From NCBI RefSeq assembly GCF_024666615.1, contig NZ_CP088297.1, positions 3,162,001-3,226,000 on the forward strand: DNA of 64,000 nt, in the 5' to 3' direction. Below the pieces are notes generated by a model. That model was given only the letters and a program-made list of their open reading frames with translations, made no database searches and was not told where the DNA came from. The translations under genes were made by a program, and so were the position numbers. Of the stretch, positions 48,409 through 59,229 are shown in pieces; positions within the stretch are counted from its first letter, which is position 1; each line of letters begins with the position of its first letter. This stretch comes from Aquabacterium sp. J223. Its GTDB lineage: Bacteria > Pseudomonadota > Gammaproteobacteria > Burkholderiales > Burkholderiaceae_C.

Positions 48409-49542
48409 TCAGGCTTCCAACACGATTCTTAACATCCTGCGCAGCGGCTCCGCCGCGCCCCACAGCAACTGATCGCCGATGGTGAAGGCGCCGAGGTACT
48501 CCGGCCCCATCGCCATCTTGCGCAGCCGGCCGACGGGGATCGTCAGCGTGCCGGTGACCGCCACCGGGGTCAGGTCGCGGACGGTCGCCTCGCGGGTGTT
48601 GGGCACCACCTTCACCCAGGCGTTGTCGGCCGCGATCATCGATTCGAGGTCCGCCAGCGGCACGTCCTTCTTCAGCTTGAAGGTCAGGGCCTGGCTGTGG
48701 CAGCGCATGGCGCCGATGCGCACGCAGAAGCCGTCCACCGGCACCGCCGGGCTGCCGAAGCCCTCGCCCTGGCCGAGGATCTTGTTGGTCTCGGCCATGC
48801 CCTTCCACTCTTCCTTGCTCATCCCGTTGCCCAGGTCCTTGTCGATCCAGGGGATGAGCGAGCCGCCCAGCGGCACACCGAAGTTGGCCGTCTCCGCGGG
48901 GGTCAGCGCGCGCTGCTTCTCGACGATGCGGCGGTCGATCTCCAGGATGGCGCTCTTCGGGTCGTCGAGCAGCGAACGGACCTCGGCGTTGAGCGTGCCG
49001 TACTGGGTCAGCAGTTCGCGCATGTGCTGCGCGCCGCCCCCGGAGGCCGCCTGGTAGGTCTGCGTGCTCATCCACTCGACCAGGCCGGCCTTGTAGAGCG
49101 CGCCCACGCCCATCAGCATGCAGCTGACCGTGCAGTTGCCGCCGATCCAGTTGCGCCCGCCCTTGGCCAGGGCGTCCTGGATCACCGGCAGGTTCACCGG
49201 GTCGAGCACGATGACGGCGTCGTCCTTCATGCGAAGCGTGGAGGCGGCGTCGATCCAGTGGCCCTTCCAGCCGGCGGCGCGCAGCTTGGGGAACACCTCG
49301 CTGGTGTAGTCGCCGCCCTGGGCGGTGAGCACGATGTCGCAGCGCTTGAGCGCCTCGATGTCGTGCGCGTCCTGCAGCTTGGTCTCGTTCTTCGCCTGGG
49401 CCGGGGCCGCGCCGCCGGCGTTGCTGGTGCTGAAGAAGACCGGCTCGATGAGCGCGAAGTCGCCCTCGGCCTGCATGCGCTCCATGAGCACGGAGCCGAC
49501 CATGCCGCGCCAGCCGACCAATCCTACGAGTGCCATTTCCAT
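48409..49542 (-). CDS. asd: Aspartate-semialdehyde dehydrogenase
   Basis: A 377-residue protein of the E. coli type. [19 protein letters not shown] is the NADP loop, [16 protein letters not shown] carries the nucleophile Cys, and [18 protein letters not shown] the acid/base His region. It reduces aspartyl phosphate to the semialdehyde for Lys, Met and Thr. The ATG at 49542 is used; an ATG two codons later is as plausible and matches the E. coli N-terminus more closely. Confidence 0.96.
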   Translation of the reverse strand: MEMALVGLVGWRGMVGSVLMERMQAEGDFALIEPVFFSTSNAGGAAPAQAKNETKLQDAHDIEALKRCDIVLTAQGGDYTSEVFPKLRAAGWKGHWIDAASTLRMKDDAVIVLDPVNLPVIQDALAKGGRNWIGGNCTVSCMLMGVGALYKAGLVEWMSTQTYQAASGGGAQHMRELLTQYGTLNAEVRSLLDDPKSAILEIDRRIVEKQRALTPAETANFGVPLGGSLIPWIDKDLGNGMSKEEWKGMAETNKILGQGEGFGSPAVPVDGFCVRIGAMRCHSQALTFKLKKDVPLADLESMIAADNAWVKVVPNTREATVRDLTPVAVTGTLTIPVGRLRKMAMGPEYLGAFTIGDQLLWGAAEPLRRMLRIVLEA

Positions 49543-49556
49543 CGCCTTTCCAGTGC

Positions 49557-49599
49557 CCTGGACCCCTGTCGCCTCCGGCTCGGTTCGCCGGGGTCCAGG
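49557..49599. repeat. Inverted repeat between leuB and asd
   Basis: Ten-base arms CCTGGACCCC / GGGGTCCAGG surround a 23-nt loop, just upstream of asd on its leader side. A nested CCTGTC / GACAGG dyad overlaps it. No T-run follows. It could be an mRNA processing or attenuation structure separating leuB from asd expression; function unknown. Confidence 0.4.
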
Positions 49600-49624
49600 A
49601 CAGGGCGAAGCGATCCGGAGCTTG

Positions 49625-50716
49625 TCAGCCCTTGGTGATCGTTTTGCCGGTGAGCGCGGCCACCACGGCCTGGCCCATGTCCCGGGTGCCGACCTTCGTC
49701 GTGCCGTCGCTCCAGATGTCGGCCGTGCGCAGGCCGGCGGCCAGCACCGACTGGACCGCCGACTCGATCCGGTCGGCCGCCTCAGGCTGTTGGAGTGAGT
49801 AACGAAGCATCATGGCAGCGGACAGGATTGTAGCCAGCGGGTTGGCCACTCCCTTGCCCGCGATGTCGGGCGCACTGCCGTGGCTGGGCTCGTACAGGCC
49901 CTGGTTCTTGGCGTTCAGCGACGCCGACGGCAGCATGCCGATGGAGCCGGTGAGCATGGCCGCCTCGTCGGACAGGATGTCGCCGAACATGTTGCCGGTG
50001 ACGATGACGTCGAAGGACTTCGGCGCCTTGACCAGCTGCATGGCGGCGTTGTCGACGTACAGGTGGTCCAGCTGCACGTCCGGGTAGTCGGCGTGCACCT
50101 CGGTGACCACGTCCTTCCAGAACTGGAAGGTCTCCAGCACGTTGGCCTTGTCGACGCTGGTCACCCGCTTGCCGCGCCGGCGCGCGGCCTGGAAGGCGAC
50201 GTGCGCGATGCGCTCGATCTCCGGGCGGCTGTAGCGCATGGTGTCGAAGGCCTCTTCCGCGCCGGGGAAGTGGCCGTCGACGGCGGTGCGCCGGCCGCGC
50301 GGCTGGCCGAAGTAGATGTCGCCGGTCAGCTCGCGGATGATGAGGATGTCCAGTCCGGCCACCAGTTCGGGCTTCAGGCTGGAGGCGTGCGTCAACTGCT
50401 CGTAGCAGATGGCCGGGCGGAAGTTGGCGAACAGGCCCAGGTGCTTGCGCAGGCCCAGGATGGCCTGCTCCGGACGCAGCGGCCGGTCCAGCTTGTCATA
50501 CTTCCAGTCGCCGACCGCACCGAACAGCACCGCGTCGGCCGCCTGGGCCAGCTTCAGCGTCGACTCGGGCAGCGGGTGGCCGTGCGCCTCGTAGGCCGCG
50601 CCGCCGACCGGGGCCGACTCCATCTCGAAGGGCAGGTCCAGCACCTCCAGGACCTTGACGGCCTCGGCGACGATCTCGGGACCGATGCCGTCACCGGGCA
50701 GGATGGCGATCTTCAT
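49625..50716 (-). CDS. leuB: 3-isopropylmalate dehydrogenase
   Basis: A 363-residue protein. [23 protein letters not shown] at the N-terminus, the metal- and substrate-binding [25 protein letters not shown] region, and the NAD site [21 protein letters not shown]. It oxidatively decarboxylates 3-isopropylmalate in leucine synthesis. It is 25 bp after leuD. Confidence 0.97.
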   Translation of the reverse strand: MKIAILPGDGIGPEIVAEAVKVLEVLDLPFEMESAPVGGAAYEAHGHPLPESTLKLAQAADAVLFGAVGDWKYDKLDRPLRPEQAILGLRKHLGLFANFRPAICYEQLTHASSLKPELVAGLDILIIRELTGDIYFGQPRGRRTAVDGHFPGAEEAFDTMRYSRPEIERIAHVAFQAARRRGKRVTSVDKANVLETFQFWKDVVTEVHADYPDVQLDHLYVDNAAMQLVKAPKSFDVIVTGNMFGDILSDEAAMLTGSIGMLPSASLNAKNQGLYEPSHGSAPDIAGKGVANPLATILSAAMMLRYSLQQPEAADRIESAVQSVLAAGLRTADIWSDGTTKVGTRDMGQAVVAALTGKTITKG

Positions 50717-50741
50717 GGCAGGGGGGGTGGGTTGAACGGGG

Positions 50742-51392
50742 TCAGCCGGCGAGCCGGTGGTCCAGCCACGGCTTGGCGGCCAGGCGTTGCGCTTCGAAGC
50801 TGCGGATCTTGTCGGCGTGGCGCAGCGTCAGGCCGATGTCGTCCAGGCCTTCGACCAGGCAGTGCTTGCGGAAGGGCTGCACGTCGAACGGGATCTCCTC
50901 GCCATCCGGCTTGACGATGACCTGCCGCGGCAGGTCGACGGTCAGCCGGTAGCCGACGAAGGCGGCCACCTCGTCGAACAGCCGAGCGACCACGCTTTCC
51001 GGCAGCACGATGGGCAGCAGGCCGTTCTTGAAGCAGTTGTTGAAGAAGATGTCGGCGAAGCTGGGGGCGATCAACGCCCGGAAGCCGTACTGCTCGATGG
51101 CCCAGGGCGCGTGCTCGCGGCTGGAACCGCAGCCGAAGTTCCGACGCGCCAGCAGGATGGACGCCCCCTGGTAGCGCGGCTGGTTGAGCACGAAGTCGGG
51201 GTTCGGCCGGCGCGACGCCGGGTCCTGGCCGGGCTCGCCCGGGTCGAGGTAGCGCCACTCGTCGAACAGGTTGGGGCCGAAGCCCGACCGCGCGATCGAC
51301 TTCAGGAACTGCTTGGGGATGATGGCGTCGGTGTCGACGTTCTCGCGGTCCATGGGCGCGACCAGCCCCTGGTGCACGGTGAACTTCTGCAT
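50742..51392 (-). CDS. leuD: 3-isopropylmalate dehydratase small subunit
   Basis: A 216-residue swivel-domain protein. [31 protein letters not shown], then [25 protein letters not shown], the conserved active-site loop, and [21 protein letters not shown]. It partners LeuC to isomerise 2- to 3-isopropylmalate. It lies 34 bp after the small lipoprotein gene. Confidence 0.97.
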   Translation of the reverse strand: MQKFTVHQGLVAPMDRENVDTDAIIPKQFLKSIARSGFGPNLFDEWRYLDPGEPGQDPASRRPNPDFVLNQPRYQGASILLARRNFGCGSSREHAPWAIEQYGFRALIAPSFADIFFNNCFKNGLLPIVLPESVVARLFDEVAAFVGYRLTVDLPRQVIVKPDGEEIPFDVQPFRKHCLVEGLDDIGLTLRHADKIRSFEAQRLAAKPWLDHRLAG

Positions 51393-51426
51393 CGGGTGTC
51401 CTTCGGGTGTCGAGTGCTGGGGCGGC

Positions 51427-51555
51427 TCAGCGCTTCTTGCTGGCGGCGCCCTCGATGGTTTCGCCGGCCTTCTGGATGTCGCGGCCCATGCCGCTCACGG
51501 TGTTGCAGCCGGCCAGCAGCGCGGCAAGGGTGACCAGGCACAGCAGCGTCTTCAT
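51427..51555 (-). CDS. Entericidin A/B-family small lipoprotein
   Basis: A 42-residue protein: signal [14 protein letters not shown], lipobox LAGC, then [20 protein letters not shown], the exact entericidin pattern. It is a predicted outer-membrane lipoprotein; in E. coli the EcnA/EcnB pair was described as an antidote/bacteriolysis pair, but most homologues are single and of unknown role. It lies between leuC and leuD, an arrangement seen in many Burkholderiales. GAGGAG lies before the ATG. Confidence 0.9.
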   Translation of the reverse strand: MKTLLCLVTLAALLAGCNTVSGMGRDIQKAGETIEGAASKKR

Positions 51556-51584
51556 GGGGCTCCTCCTCGGGGTGACGTGACGGA

Positions 51585-53009
51585 TCAGGCGATGCGGCGG
51601 ATGTCGACGAAATGCCCTTCGATGGCCGCGGCGGCCGCCATCGCCGGACTGACCAGGTGCGTGCGCCCACCGGCGCCCTGGCGGCCTTCGAAGTTGCGGT
51701 TGCTGGTCGAGGCGCAGCGCTCCCCGGGCTGCAGGCGGTCGGCGTTCATCGCCAGGCACATCGAGCAGCCGGGCTGCCGCCACTCGAAGCCGGCGTCGGT
51801 GAACACCCGGTCCAGCCCTTCGCGCTCGGCCTGCGCCTTGACCAGGCCGGAGCCCGGCACCACCAGCGCCTGCTTGACGTTGCCCGCCACCCGCCGGCCC
51901 AGGCGCCGGACCACCGCGGCGGCCTCGCGCAGGTCCTCGATGCGGCTGTTGGTGCAGGAGCCGATGAACACCCGGTCGAGGTGGATGTCGGCCAGCGGCG
52001 TGTTGGGCGCCAGGCCCATGTACTGCAGCGCCCTTTCCATGGCGCTGCGGCGGTTGCCGTCCTTTTCCTTCTCGGGGTCGGGCACACGGTCGTCGATGGC
52101 GAGCACCATCTCCGGCGAGGTGCCCCAGGTCACCTGCGGCCGGATCTGCGTCGCGTCCAGCTCGACCACCGCGTCGAACACCGCGTCGGCGTCGGAGTGC
52201 AGCGTGCGCCAGTAGCCCACCGCCTGCTGCCACTCCGCCCCCTGGGGCGCGAACGGCCGGCCCTGGACGTAGTTCAGGGTCGTGTCGTCCACCGCGACCA
52301 GGCCGGCGCGGGCTCCGGCCTCGATGGCCATGTTGCACACCGTCATGCGGCCTTCCATGCTCAACGCCCGGATGGCGCTGCCGCCGAACTCGATGGTGTA
52401 GCCGGTGCCGCCGGCGGTGCCGATGCGGCCGATGATGGCCAGCACGATGTCCTTGGCGGTGATGCCGGGGGCGACCTGGCCCTCGACCTTGACCAGCATG
52501 TTCTTGGCCTTCTTGGCCAGCAGCGTCTGCGTGGCCAGCACATGCTCCACCTCGCTGGTGCCGATGCCGTGCGCCAGCGCGCCGAAGGCGCCGTGGGTGG
52601 AGGTGTGCGAGTCGCCGCAGACCACCGTCATGCCGGGCAGGGTGGCGCCCTGCTCCGGCCCGATGACGTGCACGATGCCCTGCCGGCCGTCCATGAACGG
52701 GAAGTAGGCGGCCGAGCCGACGGCCCGGATGTTCTTGTCCAGGGTGACGATCTGCTGGCGCGAGATCGGGTCGGCGATGCCGTCCAGCCCACGCTCCCAG
52801 TGGTCGGTGGGCGTGTTGTGGTCGGCGGTGGCGACGATGGAGCTGACGCGCCAGGGCGCGCGGCCGGCCAGCCGCAGGCCCTCGAAGGCCTGCGGGCTGG
52901 TCACCTCGTGCACCAGGTGGCGGTCGATGTACAGCACGGTGGTGCCGTCGGCCTCCGTGTGGACGACGTGCTCGTCCCAGAGCTTGTCGTAGAGGGTGCG
53001 TCCGGTCAT
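51585..53009 (-). CDS. leuC: 3-isopropylmalate dehydratase large subunit
   Basis: A 474-residue aconitase-superfamily protein. [18 protein letters not shown] at the start, [32 protein letters not shown], and the iron-sulfur ligands in [15 protein letters not shown] and [15 protein letters not shown]. With LeuD it forms the leucine-pathway isomerase. It begins 11 bp after the LysR gene on the same strand, so the two may share a transcript. Confidence 0.97.
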   Translation of the reverse strand: MTGRTLYDKLWDEHVVHTEADGTTVLYIDRHLVHEVTSPQAFEGLRLAGRAPWRVSSIVATADHNTPTDHWERGLDGIADPISRQQIVTLDKNIRAVGSAAYFPFMDGRQGIVHVIGPEQGATLPGMTVVCGDSHTSTHGAFGALAHGIGTSEVEHVLATQTLLAKKAKNMLVKVEGQVAPGITAKDIVLAIIGRIGTAGGTGYTIEFGGSAIRALSMEGRMTVCNMAIEAGARAGLVAVDDTTLNYVQGRPFAPQGAEWQQAVGYWRTLHSDADAVFDAVVELDATQIRPQVTWGTSPEMVLAIDDRVPDPEKEKDGNRRSAMERALQYMGLAPNTPLADIHLDRVFIGSCTNSRIEDLREAAAVVRRLGRRVAGNVKQALVVPGSGLVKAQAEREGLDRVFTDAGFEWRQPGCSMCLAMNADRLQPGERCASTSNRNFEGRQGAGGRTHLVSPAMAAAAAIEGHFVDIRRIA

Positions 53010-53019
53010 GGCAGGGTCC

Positions 53020-53943
53020 TCAGTGCGGGAGGGTAACGGGGTCGGCCTCGGCGTGGCCGCTCGAGGCCAGCAGGACGTCGACGAAGCGGCGCACCACGGT
53101 CGGCAGCACCTCCTGCGTGCGCACGCCGATCAGGTAGTCGCGCCTCGCCCAGGGTTCGTCCAGCGGCACGGCGGCGATGGCGAAGAGCCGGGCCAGCCGC
53201 TCGGCCACCGCGGTGGGCAGCACCGCGATGCCCAGGCCGGCCTCGACGAGTTGGGCGATGGCGTCGAAGCCGCGCACCTGCAGCCGGGCCCTCAGCGTGC
53301 GGCCGCGGGCGGCGGCCAGCTGCTGCAGCTGTTCCTGCACGGCGGCGCCGCTGTGCAGGCCGACCATGTCGTCGTCGAGCAGGTCGTCCAGCACCAGCGC
53401 GGCACGGGCGGCCAGCGCATGGCCCTGCGGCACGATCACGCACAGGCGGCCTTCGCGCCAGCGGTGCACGCTCAACCGGTTGTCCAGCAGCGGCGGCACG
53501 AAGATGCCGACGTCCGCCCGACCTTCGGCCACCGCGGCCTGCACCTCGCCGCTGCTCTGGTCCTCCAGGCTGATGCGGATCAGCGGGTGGGCGCGGGAGA
53601 AGGCCGCCAGGTCCGGCGGCAGGCATTCGGCGATCGCCGACAGGTTGGCGACGATGCGCAGGTGGCCCTTCACGCCGCCGGCGAACTCGACCACCTCGCT
53701 TTCCAGCGCGTGCAGCGAGGCGTTGAGCGAGCGGATGTGGCGCACCATGGCGCGGCCGGCCTCGGTGGGCTCGACCCCGCGGGCGCGGCGCTCGAACAGC
53801 GGCACGCCCAGCCGGGCCTCGAGGTCCGACAGCCGCTTGCTGGCGGCCGCCAGGGCGAGGTGCTCACGCTCCGCCCCGCGCGTGATGCTGCGGGTCTCGG
53901 CGATGGCGAGCACGAGGTTGAGGGTCACGAGGTCGAAGCGCAC
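53020..53943 (-). CDS. LysR-family transcriptional regulator upstream of leuC
   Basis: A 307-residue protein. HTH in [33 protein letters not shown], then [17 protein letters not shown], and an effector domain with [20 protein letters not shown]. Its stop lies 11 bp before the leuC start. It may control the leu genes, but divergent control is not possible here because both are on the minus strand. A dyad upstream (53987-54003) is a likely autoregulatory site. Confidence 0.9.
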   Translation of the reverse strand: MRFDLVTLNLVLAIAETRSITRGAEREHLALAAASKRLSDLEARLGVPLFERRARGVEPTEAGRAMVRHIRSLNASLHALESEVVEFAGGVKGHLRIVANLSAIAECLPPDLAAFSRAHPLIRISLEDQSSGEVQAAVAEGRADVGIFVPPLLDNRLSVHRWREGRLCVIVPQGHALAARAALVLDDLLDDDMVGLHSGAAVQEQLQQLAAARGRTLRARLQVRGFDAIAQLVEAGLGIAVLPTAVAERLARLFAIAAVPLDEPWARRDYLIGVRTQEVLPTVVRRFVDVLLASSGHAEADPVTLPH

Positions 53944-53986
53944 CGGGGGCAGGGATCGCAGCTTAAGGTTCGCCGCCGCAGCGGGA

Positions 53987-54003
53987 ATTGGCGATTATCC
54001 AAT
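53987..54003. promoter_or_regulatory. Candidate LysR box upstream of the lysR-leuC genes
   Basis: ATTGG-CGATTAT-CCAAT is a perfect 5-bp dyad with an AT-rich centre and fits the T-N11-A rule of LysR sites. It lies 44 bp upstream of the lysR start in an otherwise featureless 125-bp gap. Confidence 0.5.
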
Positions 54004-54067
54004 CGATGCTTCGCGGAGCGCGAAAGCTGGGTCACACCGCCCTGCTCCTGCGCGTCGCGGTCGCCCA

Positions 54068-54093
54068 TGAAAAAGCCCCGCCGGGGCGGGGCT
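54068..54093 (-). terminator. Terminator of the sdh-gltA operon
   Basis: Minus-strand stem AGCCCCGCC / GGCGGGGCT sharing a short loop, followed by TTTTTC (A-run at 54070-54074 on the plus strand). It is 34 bp past the gltA stop. Confidence 0.88.
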
Positions 54094-54126
54094 GCTCGGT
54101 GACGGGGCGGATGGAGCCGTCGCCGC

Positions 54127-55437
54127 TCAGCGCTGCGTGATCGGCTTGACCTCGCGCTTGACGGCACCGACGTACAGCTGGCGCGGCCGGCCGATCTTGT
54201 ACTCGGGGTCGGCAATCATCTCGTTGAGCTGGGCGATCCAGCCCACCGTGCGGGCCAGCGCGAAGATGGCGGTGAACAGGCTGACCGGGATGCCGATGGC
54301 GCGCTGCACGATGCCCGAGTAGAAGTCGACGTTCGGGTACAGCTTGCGGGCGACGAAGTACTCGTCCTCCAGCGCGATCTTCTCCAGCGCCATGGCCAGC
54401 TTGAACAGCGGGTCGTTCTCCAGGCCGAGTGCGGTCAGCACCTCGTGGCAGGTCTCGCGCATCAGCTTGGCGCGCGGGTCGTAGTTCTTGTAGACCCGGT
54501 GGCCGAAGCCCATGAGCTTGATGCCGGAGTTCTTGTCCTTGACCTGCTTGATGAACTCGCCGATCTTGTCGACGCCGCCCTGGCGCTGGATGTCCTCCAG
54601 CATGTTCAGCGCCGCCTCGTTGGCGCCGCCGTGCGCCGGGCCCCACAGGCAGGCCACGCCGGCCGCGATGGCGGCGAACGGGTTGGTGCCCGACGAGCCG
54701 CACAGCCGCACCGTGGAGGTGGAGGCGTTCTGCTCGTGGTCGGCGTGCAGGATGAAGATGCGGTCCAGCGCCCGCACCACCACGTCGTTCGGCTCGAACT
54801 CCTCGCAGGGGTTGCCGAACATCATCCGGGTGAAGTTGGCGGTGTAGCTCAGCGAGTTCTTCGGGTAGATGAAGGGCTGGCCGATGCCGTACTTGTAGGC
54901 CATCGCCACCAGCGTCGGCATCTTGGCGATCAGCCGGATGGCGGCGATCTCGCGGTGCTGCGCGTTGTTGATGTCGGTGCTGTCGTGGTAGAAGGCCGAC
55001 AGCCCGCCCACCAGCCCGGTCATCACCGCCATCGGGTGGGCGTCGCGGCGGAAGCCGCGCAGGAAGAACTGCATCTGCTCGTTGACCATGGTGTGGTTGG
55101 TCACCAGGTGCACGAACTCCTTCTTCTGCTGCACGTTGGGCAGTTCGCCCTTCAGCAGCAGGTAGCAGGTCTCGAGGAAATCGCAGTTCTCCGCCAGCTG
55201 CTCGATCGGGTAGCCGCGGTACAGCAGCTCGCCCTTGTCGCCGTCGATGTAGGTGATGGTCGAGTTGCACGACGCCGTCGACAGGAAACCCGGGTCGTAG
55301 GTGAACTTGCCGGTCTGCGCGTACAGCTTGCGGATGTCGATGACGTCCGGACCGATCGTGCCCTTGTAGATCGGCAGCTCCATGCTGGGGCTGCCGTCCG
55401 AGAACGAGAGGGTGGCTTTCACGTCAGACGGGGTCAT
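54127..55437 (-). CDS. gltA: Citrate synthase (type II)
   Basis: A 436-residue protein from the ATG at 55437 (AAAGGAAAT upstream). Catalytic motifs: [36 protein letters not shown] and [15 protein letters not shown]. It condenses acetyl-CoA with oxaloacetate. It is the last gene of the sdhCDAB-sdhE-gltA operon, 27 bp after sdhE, and is followed by a strong terminator. Confidence 0.97.
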   Translation of the reverse strand: MTPSDVKATLSFSDGSPSMELPIYKGTIGPDVIDIRKLYAQTGKFTYDPGFLSTASCNSTITYIDGDKGELLYRGYPIEQLAENCDFLETCYLLLKGELPNVQQKKEFVHLVTNHTMVNEQMQFFLRGFRRDAHPMAVMTGLVGGLSAFYHDSTDINNAQHREIAAIRLIAKMPTLVAMAYKYGIGQPFIYPKNSLSYTANFTRMMFGNPCEEFEPNDVVVRALDRIFILHADHEQNASTSTVRLCGSSGTNPFAAIAAGVACLWGPAHGGANEAALNMLEDIQRQGGVDKIGEFIKQVKDKNSGIKLMGFGHRVYKNYDPRAKLMRETCHEVLTALGLENDPLFKLAMALEKIALEDEYFVARKLYPNVDFYSGIVQRAIGIPVSLFTAIFALARTVGWIAQLNEMIADPEYKIGRPRQLYVGAVKREVKPITQR

Positions 55438-55464
55438 CGCGATTTCCTTTGTCAATCGAAACTT

Positions 55465-55740
55465 TCAGGCGCCACCGTGGGCGGGCGCCGGCTGCCGGAG
55501 CTTGCCGAGCAGGCCCCGCACGGCAGGCTGGTCGAGTTCGCCGTCGGGCTCCCGGCGGCGCAGCAGCAGGTCGAGCAGGTCGTTGTCGGACAGCGCCATC
55601 AGCGACTCCAGCGCATCGGCCTCCGCCTCGTCCATGCTGGCGGCATGGCGGTCGAAGAAGCGCTCGATGAACAGGTCGTTCTCCAGCAGCCCGCGGCGGC
55701 AGCGCCAGCGCAGGCGGCTGAGACGGCGTTCATCGAGCAT
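55465..55740 (-). CDS. sdhE: FAD assembly factor SdhE (succinate dehydrogenase assembly factor 2)
   Basis: A 91-residue protein with the SdhE signature RLRWRCRRGLLENDLFIERFF (RGxxE motif) and a helical C-terminus. It promotes covalent flavinylation of SdhA. It lies between sdhB (47 bp) and gltA (27 bp), its usual place. Confidence 0.93.
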   Translation of the reverse strand: MLDERRLSRLRWRCRRGLLENDLFIERFFDRHAASMDEAEADALESLMALSDNDLLDLLLRRREPDGELDQPAVRGLLGKLRQPAPAHGGA

Positions 55741-55787
55741 GCAAGAACCTTGCTAGGCGGGTGGGTGGACAGCGGCCGGTCGGCGGG

Positions 55788-56492
55788 TCAGACGGCCCGG
55801 CGGACCATCAGCTCCTTGATCTTGCCGATGGCGGTGGCCGGGCTCAGACCCTTGGGGCAGACGTCCACGCAGTTCATGATGGTGTGGCAGCGGAACAGCC
55901 GGTACGGGTCTTCCAGGTTGTCCAGCCGCTCGCCGGTGGCCTGGTCGCGGCTGTCGGCGATGAAGCGGTAGGCCTGCAGCAGCCCGGCCGGGCCGACGAA
56001 CTTGTCCGGGTTCCACCAGAAGCTGGGGCAGGCGGTGGAACAGCTGGCGCACAGGATGCACTCGTACAGGCCGTTCAGCTCGTCGCGCTGCTCGGGGCTC
56101 TGCAGGCGCTCCTTGTCGGGCGGCGGCGTGTCGTTGACCAGGTACGGCTTGATCGAGTGGTACTGCGCGAAGAAGTGCGTCATGTCAACGATGAGGTCGC
56201 GCACCACCGGCAGGCCGGGCAGCGGCTTGAGCACCACGGTGCCCGGCAGGCTGCGCATGTTGGTCAGGCAGGCCAGGCCGTTCTTGCCGTTGATGTTCAT
56301 CGCGTCCGAACCGCAGACGCCCTCGCGGCAGGAGCGCCGGAACGACAGCGTCGGGTCCTGCGCCTTCAGCTTCATCAGCGCGTCCAGCAGCATGCGCTCC
56401 GAGCCGTCGAGCTCGATCTGCACCGTCTGCATGTAGGGCTTGTTGTCCTTGTCCGGGTCGTAGCGGTAGATCTGGAACGTGCGGGTGGTCAT
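55788..56492 (-). CDS. sdhB: Succinate dehydrogenase iron-sulfur subunit
   Basis: A 234-residue protein. The [2Fe-2S] ligands are in SCREGVCGSDAMNINGKNGLAC, the [4Fe-4S] in CILCASCSTACPSFWW, and the [3Fe-4S] in CHTIMNCVDVCPKGL. It passes electrons from SdhA FAD to ubiquinone in complex II. It follows sdhA by 17 bp. Confidence 0.97.
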   Translation of the reverse strand: MTTRTFQIYRYDPDKDNKPYMQTVQIELDGSERMLLDALMKLKAQDPTLSFRRSCREGVCGSDAMNINGKNGLACLTNMRSLPGTVVLKPLPGLPVVRDLIVDMTHFFAQYHSIKPYLVNDTPPPDKERLQSPEQRDELNGLYECILCASCSTACPSFWWNPDKFVGPAGLLQAYRFIADSRDQATGERLDNLEDPYRLFRCHTIMNCVDVCPKGLSPATAIGKIKELMVRRAV

Positions 56493-56509
56493 GTTCGGTT
56501 CTCTCGGAT

Positions 56510-58300
56510 TTAGAACGACCGCACCTTGGGCGGGATCGACTCGACGGTCAGCGGCTTCAGGTTCACCGGCTTGTAGTCGAGCCGGTTGCCCTCGCTGAAC
56601 CACAGCGTGTGCTTCATCCACTCGGCGTCGTTGCGGCCGTTGGGGTACTGCGGCGAGTCGGCGTAGTCGTTGACGGTGTGGGCGCCGCGGCTCTCGCGCC
56701 GGGCGGCGGCGGAGACGATCGTGGCCTGTGCCGCTTCGATCAGGTTCTCCACCTCCAGCGCCTCGATGCGGGCTGTGTTGAACACCTTGGACTTGTCGGC
56801 CAGGCCGATCGCCTTGGTGCGCTCGCGCAGGGCGGCGATCTGGCGCACGCCTTCGTCCATCATCGCCTGGGTGCGGAACACGCCGGCATGGGCCTGCATG
56901 CTCTTGCGGATGTCGTTGGCCACGTCCTGCGCGTACTCGCCGCCGCTGGCCGCGTCCAGCCGCGCCACGCGCGCCAGCGAGCGGTCCGCCGCGTCCGCGG
57001 GCAGCGACTTGTGGGTCTTGTTCTTCAGGTTGTAGTCGACGATGTGGTTGCCGGCCGCACGGCCGAACACCAGCAGGTCGAGCAGCGAGTTGGTGCCCAG
57101 CCGGTTGGCGCCGTGGACGCTGACGCAGGCGCACTCGCCCACCGCGTACAGGCCGTTGACCACCGTGTTGGGGCCTGCCGCCGTCGGCGTCACCACCTGG
57201 CCGTGGATGTTGGTCGGGATGCCGCCCATCTGGTAGTGGATGGTCGGCACCACCGGGATCGGCTCCTTGGTGATGTCGACGTTGGCGAAGTTGTGGCCGA
57301 TCTCGTAGACCGAGGGCAGCCGCTTCATGATGGTCTCGGCGCCCAGGTGGGTCATGTCGAGCACCACGTAGTCCTTGTTCGGACCGCAGCCGCGCCCTTC
57401 CTTGATCTCCTGGTCCATGCAGCGCGAGACGAAGTCGCGCGGCGCCAGGTCCTTCAGCGTCGGGGCGTAGCGCTCCATGAAGCGCTCACCGTTGCTGTTG
57501 CGCAGGATGGCGCCCTCGCCGCGGCAGCCCTCGGTGAGCAGCACGCCCGCGCCGGCCACGCCGGTGGGGTGGAACTGCCAGAACTCCATGTCCTGCAGCG
57601 GGATGCTGGCACGCGCCGCCATGCCCAGGCCGTCGCCGGTGTTGATGAACGCGTTGGTGCTGGCCGCGTAGATGCGCCCGGCCCCGCCGGTGGCCAGCAG
57701 CGTGGTCTTGGCCTCCAGGATGTGGATCTCACCGGTCTCCATCTCCAGCGCGGTGACGCCGACCACGTCGCCCTCGGCGTCGCGGATCAGGTCCAGCGCC
57801 ATCCACTCGACGAAGAACTGGGTGCGCGCCTTCACGTTCTGCTGGTACAGCGTGTGCAGCATGGCGTGGCCGGTGCGGTCGGCCGCCGCGCAGGCGCGCT
57901 GCACCGGCTTCTCGCCGTAGTTGGCGGTGTGGCCGCCGAAGGGGCGCTGGTAGATGGTGCCGTCCGGGTTGCGGTCGAACGGCATGCCGAAGTGCTCGAG
58001 CTCGTAGACCACCTTCGGCGCCTCGCGGCACATGAACTCGATGGCGTCCTGGTCGCCCAGCCAGTCCGAGCCCTTGACGGTGTCGAAGAAGTGGTAGTGC
58101 CAGTTGTCCTCGCTCATGTTGCCCAGCGAGGCGCCGATGCCGCCCTGCGCCGCCACGGTGTGCGAGCGGGTGGGGAACACCTTGGACAGCACCGCCACGT
58201 TCAGGCCGGCGCGTGCCAGCTGCAGCGAGGCGCGCATGCCGGAGCCGCCGGCCCCGACGATGACGACGTCGAACTTGCGCTTGGAAATCGATGCAACCAT
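56510..58300 (-). CDS. sdhA: Succinate dehydrogenase flavoprotein subunit
   Basis: A 596-residue protein. FDVVIVGAGGSGMRASLQLA binds FAD; RSHTVAAQGGIGASLGN carries the His that binds FAD covalently; HGANRLGTNSLLDLLVFGR and the C-terminal capping region are intact. It oxidises succinate to fumarate. It starts 5 bp after sdhD, showing tight coupling. Confidence 0.97.
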   Translation of the reverse strand: MVASISKRKFDVVIVGAGGSGMRASLQLARAGLNVAVLSKVFPTRSHTVAAQGGIGASLGNMSEDNWHYHFFDTVKGSDWLGDQDAIEFMCREAPKVVYELEHFGMPFDRNPDGTIYQRPFGGHTANYGEKPVQRACAAADRTGHAMLHTLYQQNVKARTQFFVEWMALDLIRDAEGDVVGVTALEMETGEIHILEAKTTLLATGGAGRIYAASTNAFINTGDGLGMAARASIPLQDMEFWQFHPTGVAGAGVLLTEGCRGEGAILRNSNGERFMERYAPTLKDLAPRDFVSRCMDQEIKEGRGCGPNKDYVVLDMTHLGAETIMKRLPSVYEIGHNFANVDITKEPIPVVPTIHYQMGGIPTNIHGQVVTPTAAGPNTVVNGLYAVGECACVSVHGANRLGTNSLLDLLVFGRAAGNHIVDYNLKNKTHKSLPADAADRSLARVARLDAASGGEYAQDVANDIRKSMQAHAGVFRTQAMMDEGVRQIAALRERTKAIGLADKSKVFNTARIEALEVENLIEAAQATIVSAAARRESRGAHTVNDYADSPQYPNGRNDAEWMKHTLWFSEGNRLDYKPVNLKPLTVESIPPKVRSF

Positions 58301-58305
58301 GGTCT

Positions 58306-58674
58306 TCACAGTCTCCAGAGAACCTGCACCGCCCAGCCGGCACAGCCGACCAGCCAGGCGATGGTGAACACCTGCAGGGCCAGGCGCAGGCCGACGGGCT
58401 TGACGTAGTCCATCCAGATGTCCCGCACGCCGACCCAGGCGTGCCAGGCCAGCGCGACGATGGTGATGAAGGTCAGCACCTTCATCCACTGGGTGGAGAA
58501 GATGCCGGCCCACTTGTCGTAGCCGAGTTCGCCGGGCAGCAGCACCTGCACCAGCAGGGCCACCGTGAACAGGGCCATGACGACCGCGGTGACGCGCTGG
58601 CTGAGCCAGTCGCGCATGCCGTAGTGGGCGCCGACGACGAGGCGCTTGGAACCGAAGGTGTTGGAAGAGGACAT
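58306..58674 (-). CDS. sdhD: Succinate dehydrogenase membrane anchor subunit
   Basis: A 122-residue protein with three transmembrane helices. The N-terminal KRLVVGAHYGMRDWLSQRVTAVVMALF and later AWHAWVGVRDIWMDYVKP are the conserved SdhD blocks, with the haem-side His and the quinone-site Asp-Tyr. Encoded 11 bp after sdhC. Confidence 0.94.
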   Translation of the reverse strand: MSSSNTFGSKRLVVGAHYGMRDWLSQRVTAVVMALFTVALLVQVLLPGELGYDKWAGIFSTQWMKVLTFITIVALAWHAWVGVRDIWMDYVKPVGLRLALQVFTIAWLVGCAGWAVQVLWRL

Positions 58675-58685
58675 GGTCTCGCCGA

Positions 58686-59126
58686 TCAGTAGAGGCCGAA
58701 GAGCTTGGCCGCCAGCAGCAGTGTCACGATGTGCGCCACCAGCAGCGTGGCGATGGCCGTGACGCGCCCCTTTTCCTTCGACAGGCCGTGGGTCACGTCC
58801 ATCCACAGGTGGCGCACGCCGGCGACGAAGTGCATCAGGTAGCCCCAGATCAGGCCCAGCACCATCAGCTTGAGCAGCCAGCCCGGCAGGATGCCGATGC
58901 CGGTGACGAAGACGGCGCGGAAGCGCTCGTACGACACCTCGGTGCTGACGCTGGTGTCGAACAGCCAGATCACCAGCGGCAGCAGCAGGAACAGGACGGC
59001 GCCGCTGATGCGGTGCAGGATGGACACCCAGCCGGCCGGCGGAAGCCGGTAGTGCACGATCTGCGAGATGTGGATGTTGGTGTAGACGCGCCGGTCCTTG
59101 ACCGTCGGGGCGATCGTGTCAGCCAT
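58686..59126 (-). CDS. sdhC: Succinate dehydrogenase cytochrome b556 subunit
   Basis: A 146-residue protein with three transmembrane helices. RRVYTNIHISQIVHYRLPPAGWVSILHRISGAVLF contains the quinone-site Ser and Arg; HFVAGVRHLWMD includes the haem b His. It begins the sdh operon, 103 bp downstream of gntR on the same strand. Confidence 0.95.
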   Translation of the reverse strand: MADTIAPTVKDRRVYTNIHISQIVHYRLPPAGWVSILHRISGAVLFLLLPLVIWLFDTSVSTEVSYERFRAVFVTGIGILPGWLLKLMVLGLIWGYLMHFVAGVRHLWMDVTHGLSKEKGRVTAIATLLVAHIVTLLLAAKLFGLY

Positions 59127-59229
59127 TGGCTTCTGTCCTGTTGTGTATCGGCAAACCTGGGGATTTTAGGGCAAGGCTCAGGGTGATCACGGAGCATTGG
59201 GGCTCTGCCGGCCGTGTACGCCCCGGGGC

